From contig JANUWI010000001.1 of the NCBI GenBank assembly GCA_025504975.1, positions 2,666,001 through 2,730,000 of the forward strand: a stretch of DNA of 64,000 bases, given 5' to 3'. The position numbers and the translations under genes were made by a program. Below are positions 55,954 through 64,000 of the stretch, piece after piece. Every line of letters begins with the position of its first letter. The first letter of the stretch is position 1. Under the pieces are notes generated by a model. It was not told the DNA's origin. It did no database searches and worked only from the letters and a program-made list of their open reading frames with translations. The DNA comes from Plenodomus lindquistii (lineage: Eukaryota > Ascomycota > Dothideomycetes > Pleosporales > Leptosphaeriaceae).

Positions 55954-56570
55954 TGAACCCCCGACGCCCATACACTCGCCTATCCCTAAGAACCAACCCA
56001 TTGCGTTCTCCTTGACACCAGCTGCTTTATATCGCAGCCACTCAAGAAGATCCTCACAGCACGGTTACGTTAAATTGCGGTCGCGGCTCCCACTTACTCT
56101 TACTTTGTCTCAGGAGCTTGAGGAAGACTTCTTGACCCTATTGACTCCCATAGTGCACCTTCACTGGAGCGTCATCGAGGACGGAACGCTGAGCGATCCG
56201 ATGCCGTTGGGAATGGAATCTTGCGAGCGGGATTGGCAGTGTCCAAAAAATCTCCACAACGCGGAAAACTAACTAGTGTAATTATTGGCAGGATGCGATG
56301 CGATGCTACCCACAAGCTAGTTCTATTACCGCTCAGTTCCTTTATCGCGCGATCGGAAGATATATAGACCGAACAGGAAACGCGAGCTTTGCTGTCCGGA
56401 CGCATCCGTTGCCCCTGCCCTGCGATACCGGCGTTATGACTACTAAGCAGCAAAGCCTCAAGCTAAGGCACTATTGATTATGACGATAGAATTTCATAGC
56501 AACGACTCGCTAGGTTTACGTTATTTTACGGCAACGTTAACGTAACTAGCTACATGCTACATATTCTAAC
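55954..56570. other. GC-balanced island remainder
   Basis: Not RIP-mutated. Short frames of 86 and 93 codons on either strand show no domain. Could be internal sequence of a younger element or unique DNA caught between two repeats. Confidence 0.45.
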
Positions 56571-59500
56571 TATTAGCATTCTTTACTTAAAAACTAGAGT
56601 AGAAATTAATTTTTATATTTTAATTTTAAATATAATTAATCTTCTAGATATTAAAATTTAGAGTTAAATAATTTTATATAGTAATTTATATAAAATTAAA
56701 AGCTCTAGTAAAAAGAAATTTATAATAATTAATATAGTATTATATATATACTAACTAGTAAAAAGGTTAGTATAACTATATAAATCTAGTACTTTTCTAT
56801 AGTTTAGATTTAAAACTACTACTAAATAGATATATAACTACTACTTTATACCTTTAATACTAGTTTTTATATATTAATAATTATAATTACAAAACTATTT
56901 TCTAGTACTAAAAGTATTTAGTATATAGATATAATAAATATAAAACTAGATTTTATTAAAAAAAAACTATGTTTAAATAATATAATACTTATTTATATCT
57001 TATTTTTTTTAATAAAATACTAGTATTATATTTTTTTAAATATATATATTTAAATACTTTAATTACTAGTATACTATTATATATATATTTAATAGATATA
57101 AATAAAAAAGATTCTAAAAGTACTAAAGCTTTTTTTTATATAAAGTAGAAAAAAAGGTAAGTAAAATTATTAATAGTTATATTTAATAATAGAAATAATC
57201 TTTTTTTTTCTATTTTATATAATTTTTCTTTTAGCCTATTTTATTCTAAAAGTAAAGCTTAAAACTTTTACTAGATACTAGTATTTTATGTTTAGTTTTA
57301 TAATATATATAGCTAGTTAAATAAAGTTTTTAATATTTAAAAAATATTATAAAGCTATATTCTATTATAATAATAACTTTAATATCTAAAAGCTTTTTTA
57401 TAAGCTATTTCTATTTTTCTCTATAAAAACTTATGAAAAATAGAAAACTATACTAATTTCTAGATAAACTTCTTTTATACTATACTAGATTTACATTCTA
57501 TAGAAATTTCTACTTTGCTATTTACTATATACTAATATAGTAAAAAAGAAGAAACTATAAAAATTTAAAATTATTTATAAATTCTAATCTATTTACTTTA
57601 CTTTTTTAATAGTACTCTAGAAGTATATTTTTTTTTAGCTCTTAATACTTAATTTATAATAGCTTAGATAATAGAGGTACTAAAGAAAATCTATAGTATT
57701 TTTAAAGTATATAGAAGTATATAATAATTAAAAAGCTAAATAACTTATATTTCTATAGAATTTATATAAAAGAATAAAAAAAGTATATTTTTATTAAACT
57801 ATAGAAGAAAAATATTATATATATAATAGTTTAGAGCTACTTCTAATTTTTATTAGATTTTTTTTAGTATTTTATAAATCTAGCTTTTTTTCTACTATAT
57901 TAGTATATTTTTATTAGTAAAAAAAATCTCTATATACGTAAAAGCTGCTTTAATATAGATAAACTTTAAATAGTAATTAGAATAGTCTTTTATTTTTAAT
58001 AAATTACACTATAAAAATAAAAGTAGTTTATAAAAAAACTTATAGCTAAACTTATAATAGTAATATTATATAGTTTTATTATATTACTTTTTTTTAAAAA
58101 TTAGATATTTTTATCTAATAAGGTTTTATTTAGTATTTAAATTATGTTTTTATCTATTTTACTAAAAGTTAAAGTAATCTAGAATTTCTATTTACTATTT
58201 ATTTACTATTATTATAGTAATTAATTTAGTAGGTAGCTATACAAGCGTCTATTTAGTAAAATTTCTAAAATAAAACTTTTTTTTATTTTTTATTTATTTA
58301 TTACTTTACTATATATACTCTAATACTACTACTTTTTAATTAAAACACTAATACGTAGTAGTATATATATATATACTTTTATAATCTTTATATTTATATT
58401 TTTTAGTATTTTTATTATAGCCTATAAAGGTATTTATATAAAAATAATATACTACCTAGTCTAAAGCGTTTTAATAACTAATAGCTATATTTTTAAATTA
58501 TTTTTTTTTAAAAGTATTTTATATATACTTTTAGATATAAATTTTATAATTTAGTAAATTAATTATATACTACTTTTAAATTTAATACTAATATTTTTAG
58601 GTACTTAAATATATAGAACTACAGTTTATATTATTATAGTCTATAATTAAAAACTAGAAGGATCTAATAGTTTAGTAGTAAATAGCTAAAAAAGGAGTTT
58701 ATTAAATAAAAATATATACAAATATAAAGATAAAAAAAAAGTAAAAAAGCTAGAAAAAAGTATAGTAGAGGCTTTCTAAACTAAAGCTAGCGCTAAAGCT
58801 AATATAAAATATTTTACCTAATAGCTATTAAATATAGTAATAGTAGTAAATTTTAAAATTTTAATAATCTAGCTAGTAGATATTTTATTTATAAACCATA
58901 TAATAGTTTAATAAAAAATTAGTAAACTTTATACTAAAGTTTTAAATTTAAAAAAAAAAATAGTAGCTTTAGTAACTATTATTAAAAACTTTAAACTTTT
59001 AAAAATCTAGGTAGAGTTTTATAATAAAAAAATATAAATTTATAATAAATATAGCTATTACGTTTATAGTAGTAATAATAAAATAGGTAGTTTATTTAAA
59101 ATTTAACTAGTTACTTTTAAATAAAGTATATAACTAAAGCTATAATTTTAGTAAATAAATAAAGTAAATTTAATAAAACTCTAATACTATAGATTAATAG
59201 GTAGTTTACTAATTAAAAAAGCTTAATAGTAGGTAGCTATAGAACTATTTTATATAATAATAATAATTTTTATATATTAGTAAAAAAATAAGTAACTAAA
59301 TATATTAAATATAATTTTTTATAAACTATAATATCTTTTTAATACTATTTTTCTATATTTAAAGCTATTTAAATAGAGTCTAAAGTAGTTTAAAATAATC
59401 TAGATATTACTAGTAAAAGTTTTATAATTTATAAATTTTTTCTATAAAATTTAAGTAAAATACTAGATTATATCTAGATTATATCTAATCTAGCTAGTAT

Positions 59501-62500
59501 AGTATGTTAATTTATTCTATACTAGTTTACTAGTAAAGATTTCTTTAATTTTCTACTTTTCTATACTTTATATAGAAGTAGTATAGGGTTTTAAAACCTT
59601 TTATTTATATAGTAGGTGTTAAAGATTCTTATACAGTTAATTAAATATAAAAATATTATCGATTTGAAATTTAGAGAGTAATTTAAAATAATTAGAATAT
59701 CTAATCTATTTAATAACTTTAAAAGAACTTTACTAGAGTTTAGATTACTTTTAGCTAGGCTAGAAATTAGTAAAGTTTTAGATTAATAAATAAATTATAT
59801 CTCTAATTTTCTAATTAATAACATAATAATATATTTTAACTACTAATTATATATAATTTTTAGCCTTTTTTTTAGTTTTCTTAGTAAATTTCTATATATT
59901 ATATATACGCGTAGTAAATATTATTATATTTTTATAATTTAACTTTTTTAAAAACTTTAATAATTTAGTATGTTTTAAATCTAGCTTTATTATAGCTTAG
60001 ATTTAAATAGAAGCTAATATAGTTATATATAAAATAAAAAATATAGTAGTATTATTTAAACATAGTTAATAAAAAAAAATTATTTTAATTATTTTAGTAA
60101 AATATTAAAAAAATATAGGTATTAGTTAATATACTTATTTATAATATTAGTCTAGCTATTAATCTGCTTCTAATATACTATTAAAAGCCTAATTTTTATA
60201 TTTAGCATTTAGTAGAGTTTAAACTAGAAACTAGATATAAACTATAATTTATAATCTAATATAATACTAAAAGGCGTGTAGCTAAATTAATATATCTATT
60301 ATATAAAAAGTTTAGCTAGTTTCTATATATTAATTATTATATAATTAAAAAGTATAATAGCTTATTAAAATAGTTTATAAATAATAACTAGAATAGTATT
60401 AATATATTTTACTACTAAGCTAGCTATACTACTAAGCTAGCTACTTATTTTTAGTATTATAAATACTATACTCTATATAATCTACTTTAATAATATAATA
60501 TAATATAATATTAATTTAAGCTAAAAGCTAATTAGAATTTATGTATTCTACTTTTAAAGCTAGCTAATTTAAAAGCTAATAGGCTGCTGCTGCAGCCTTT
60601 AGAGTTAATTATTTAAAGCTTTCTAATTAAATTAATAGAACTACTTTACGCTCTAAAACTTAACCTAATTACTACAAACTTACTACTACTAAAAGGTAGA
60701 TAATTATTTAATATAAAAGTTAGTACGCTAACGCGTTTTCTATATAAATAAAAAAGGCTTTTTTCTAGCCTTTAAAAATATATTTTTTAACGTATTTATA
60801 GCTAATAACTTTTAAAAGGCTTTTAAAGTATTAAAGCTAGCCTCTACTAACGCGTAGATAGTGCTAGATTATATTAATTTCTAAATATATACTTTATTTT
60901 AACTCTTTTTACTAGTAAATATATAGTAATCTAAAATTTTAAGTAATATTTATAAATTTAGGTTTTAGTTAAAGTTTATACGTAAGTTTTTTAGTTAGTT
61001 ATCTATTACTATATAAACTAGCTTTTTATAGTTTATAAAAAAAGCTAAACTAATACTATACTAAAATACTCTTTTTTAAGCCTATATTTATAAAGTTAAA
61101 AAGTAATTAGTAAAAATAATAAATAAATAAAAGCGTAAAAAAAAAAAATCTAGTTAAAAAATACTTTTAAATATAGTACTAGATTATAGGCTACTATAAC
61201 TTTAACTATAGCGCTTAATCTATTAAAATATACACGTAGTAGTAGTAGGTAAATACCTATTTAACTAGGTATCTAATACTATAGTAATTATAAAAAAACT
61301 AAATATAACGCTTATATATTTTAAAAAAATTTAGAAAGTACTTTTAAATTAGATATAAGCTCTATAGTAGTAGAGTTAGATATTAATAGTAATAATAATA
61401 ATAACTAAAAATATAGTATTTATAATACTAAAAAATAGTAGCTAGCTTAGTAGTATAGCTAGCTTAGTAGTTAAATACATTATAGCTATTTTAGCTTTTA
61501 AAAAATATGTTAAAATCTATTATTAAATACTACTAAAGTTTAAAAAAATACGTAAAAAGTAAAAGAAAATTTAAAATTAGAACTATTTTAAATAAAATTA
61601 CTAGTATAGAATATAGTTACGTATATAGCGCTTATAAATAGCTTCTATTTCTTTCTAGTAGTACTATTTAGTTAGTAATTAGTATATTTCTATAATACTT
61701 AAATAGGCTAAAAAAATGTAATTATATACATTATAAATAAATTAAATATATAATATAGAGTTAGTAGATAAATATAACTAAATATAGTAAAAAGAAATTC
61801 TTTTTTTAATTTAATACGCTATAAATAATAGAGCGCGTTTTTTTTTTAAAATTATTAATTTACTTTAAATAACTTTTTTACTAGCTCTAGAAAATCTAGT
61901 TTTATTTTAAAAAATACAGAATATAGTTTAATAAAAAGTATTTATTAAATAGTTATAATATAGTAAATAGCTAGTTTAAAATTAATTTAGTAGTATAACT
62001 AGCTAGAATTAAAAAGTACTAAAAATTAGTTATTTTACTAGGTAACTTTAAAATTTTTTATATTTTATTTTTACTTATTTAGAATATTAGTATGTTAATT
62101 ACTTTTACTAGGCGTATATTTAATTTAAAACTAAAATAGTACTATAAACTTTATTTAATAAGCCTATTTTTAGCTAAATACTTTAGTTATTATAAAGTAT
62201 TTAAAAAAAATAATAATTATTATATATCTAAATATAATTTTTACTTAAAATTAGTTTAGTATACTATTTTTAGAACGTTTAGATAATAGTAAATAGCTTT
62301 TTTTTATAGATTTTTTAATTAAATTTAGATCTACTAAAAACTTTACTATAAAAAATAATAGAATACTATTTACTATTAGAGTATTTTTATAATAGAATTC
62401 TAGCTACTACTTTATTAGAGGTATTAGTTTATTATTTTATATTATATTTAGCTTTAAAATACTATAAAGTTAGTATAGATAGTAGAGCTAATTTTAACTT

Positions 62501-64000
62501 TTTAAAACTAGCTTATATTTATTAGTCTAGGTAAAAAGTAAAATTAAACTTTTTAGAGTAATAAAAAGTTTAGTAATATAAATAAACTTTATAATTAATT
62601 ATTAATAAAAACTAGTAAATTCTAGAAAAAACTTTATACTAGTAATAGTAGTAAGTTAGACCTAGTTTTTTAAAACTTTTACTTTCTAGAGATTAATTCT
62701 AAAAATTTTATTAGTTAAAATATATTCTAGGTACTTTATTTAGATAATATAGAATTTATTTTTAGAAATATTTATTTAAAGTTTAGTTTTATATAGCTAT
62801 TCTAGTATAAGCTCTATATATTATTAATAAATTTAGGCCTTTTTAAAGTAAATAAAAATATTAGTTAAATAGATAATATAGAAGTTATCTAGATAACTAA
62901 TAAATATATTATTTATATATTATTAATAGATAATAGAACTATTATATAATTTAAAAAAAAGTACTTTATACTTATATATACTATAATAAGTCTAAAATAT
63001 AATATACTTTCTAAAAGAAAGTCTATATAGATTTTAATAAAAGCAGCATTTATATTAAATTTAGTAAAAATTCTAGTTTTACTAAACCTAATAAATAGTT
63101 TATTTATTTAAAGTATTAAATAAATATTTTTATAGATAAGCTAGTTAAATTTATTATGGTTAATATAAATCTATAGTTCTCTATCTAGCTTATAAATATA
63201 TAGAATTAGTAAATTAAAAAAACTATAACTAGCTTTAATAAAACCTTTCTATAAATAGAAAGGCTTAAATATAGTAATATTAATTAATAGTTATATTTTA
63301 CTCTAAAAGTATAATATTATATAAAAAGCTAGTTTTTTATATATAAAAATAGAAATATAGTATTTCTAGCTAACTAAAGCGCGCTAGCTAGAATAGGCCT
63401 AGTGTAGCTAAAGTAGCGCTAAACCTCTAATAGAAAAAGCTATTAGTTTAAACTATAATACTACCTATTTCTATAAAAAAAATAAGTTCTAATATTTAAA
63501 TATTAATTATACTAGCTACTTTATTTTATAAAAGCTATATATAGATTTATAATAATAAATAAATAATAATTTATATTATATAATACTTTATATTTCTAGC
63601 TATTATTCTATTATAACTCTATATAAAATTTTTTTTTATTATTTTTATATATTTATTATAATAGCGTTATAGCTTCTAGTAAAGGCTTTTTAAAAAAAAG
63701 AGTTATAGTTTATAGAAAAGCTCTAAGTATAGTAAGTTATCTACTTTAATACTTAGTAAAGTTCAATTAAATTAATTATAGTTATTATTATTACTAATAG
63801 ACGCGTAGTACTATTCTAACCTTTTAGTCTATTAAAAATTTCTAAAAGTATAACTTATAACTTTTTTTATAGCTACTATAATAGTACTTTTTTTAGTATT
63901 CTAATAATACTTTTTATAAGCTTTACTTTTAAATCTAAAAGTAAAAGCTAGTTATATTTATAGTAAATTACCTACTATACTAAATAGGTATAAACTAGCT
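56571..64000. repeat. RIP-mutated AT-rich block, no intact gene
   Basis: By inspection nearly all CpA and TpG dinucleotides are gone and TpA is dominant, while CpT and a few CpG (ACGCGT) survive. No frame of note is open on either strand. The block runs off the right edge. The most likely source is one or more retrotransposons or DNA transposons mutated by RIP, but the coding parts are too changed to identify by eye. Confidence 0.9.

Noticed and set aside
1..56570. tRNA or rRNA genes
   Set aside because: I looked for T-loop GGTTCRA-type motifs in intergenic parts and found none with a convincing cloverleaf; tRNAscan or Infernal on the window would be decisive.
56571..64000. Recognisable reverse transcriptase or transposase remnants
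   Set aside because: Every frame is broken by TAA/TAG at short intervals and motifs are lost to C-to-T change, so no domain can be named by eye.

Overview
The window looks like nuclear DNA from a filamentous ascomycete (Pezizomycotina), most likely a dothideomycete of the Pleosporales type; that rank is inferred from gene content and was not tested by phylogeny. The genes carry one to eight short introns, mostly 46-90 nt, with GT(G/A)AGT-like donors and CTAAC/CTGAC branch points. The right end is an extremely AT-rich block in which CpA and TpG are almost absent and TpA is everywhere, the signature of repeat-induced point mutation (RIP), a process of filamentous ascomycetes.

Layout. 1-12 kb: a microsomal cytochrome P450 alone, a tail-anchored ER ubiquitin-conjugating enzyme (UBC6/UBE2J type), an unrecognised 681-aa basic protein, a secreted type-B carboxylesterase, a small TA-flanked MITE and a membrane-anchored heme oxygenase-like protein. 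12.5-19 kb: a block of three genes whose frames are damaged. These are a secreted protein made of about 17 tandem knottin-like six-cysteine modules (in-frame stop just after the signal peptide), a multi-finger C2H2 protein (two +1 shifts) and a secreted CAP/PR-1 protein (one +1 shift near the end). 20-29 kb: the Mediator kinase SSN3/CDK8 divergent from an MFS sugar transporter, GTP cyclohydrolase II (RIB1), and a many-exon membrane protein of unknown function. 29-31 kb is gene-poor. 31-50 kb is a dense housekeeping region: F-box-like protein, TDP1, URM1, ELP2, a four-pass membrane protein, VPS23 (ESCRT-I), NFS1, RVS167 (BAR-SH3), a DsbA-like protein and an ATG22-like permease. 51-54.5 kb: a Gln-rich coiled-coil protein with a C-terminal cysteine cluster and a possible small secreted ORF. 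54.9-64 kb: a RIP-mutated inverted-repeat element, a GC-balanced LTR-like island, then about 7.4 kb of RIP-mutated DNA with no open gene.

Genes that work together. URM1 and ELP2 are head to head 190 bp apart, and NFS1 lies about 6 kb from ELP2. Urm1 (2-thiolation), Elongator (mcm5 side chain) and Nfs1 (sulfur donor) all feed the wobble-uridine modification mcm5s2U34 of tRNA, so the grouping may be functional. SSN3, RIB1, VPS23, RVS167, TDP1 and UBC6 are unlinked core eukaryotic functions. The P450 has no polyketide or peptide synthase beside it, so no biosynthetic cluster is supported.

All splice sites are read by eye from sequence and reading frame. Where a frame is broken, the reading given is the one that restores family-like protein sequence, and the alternatives are stated.
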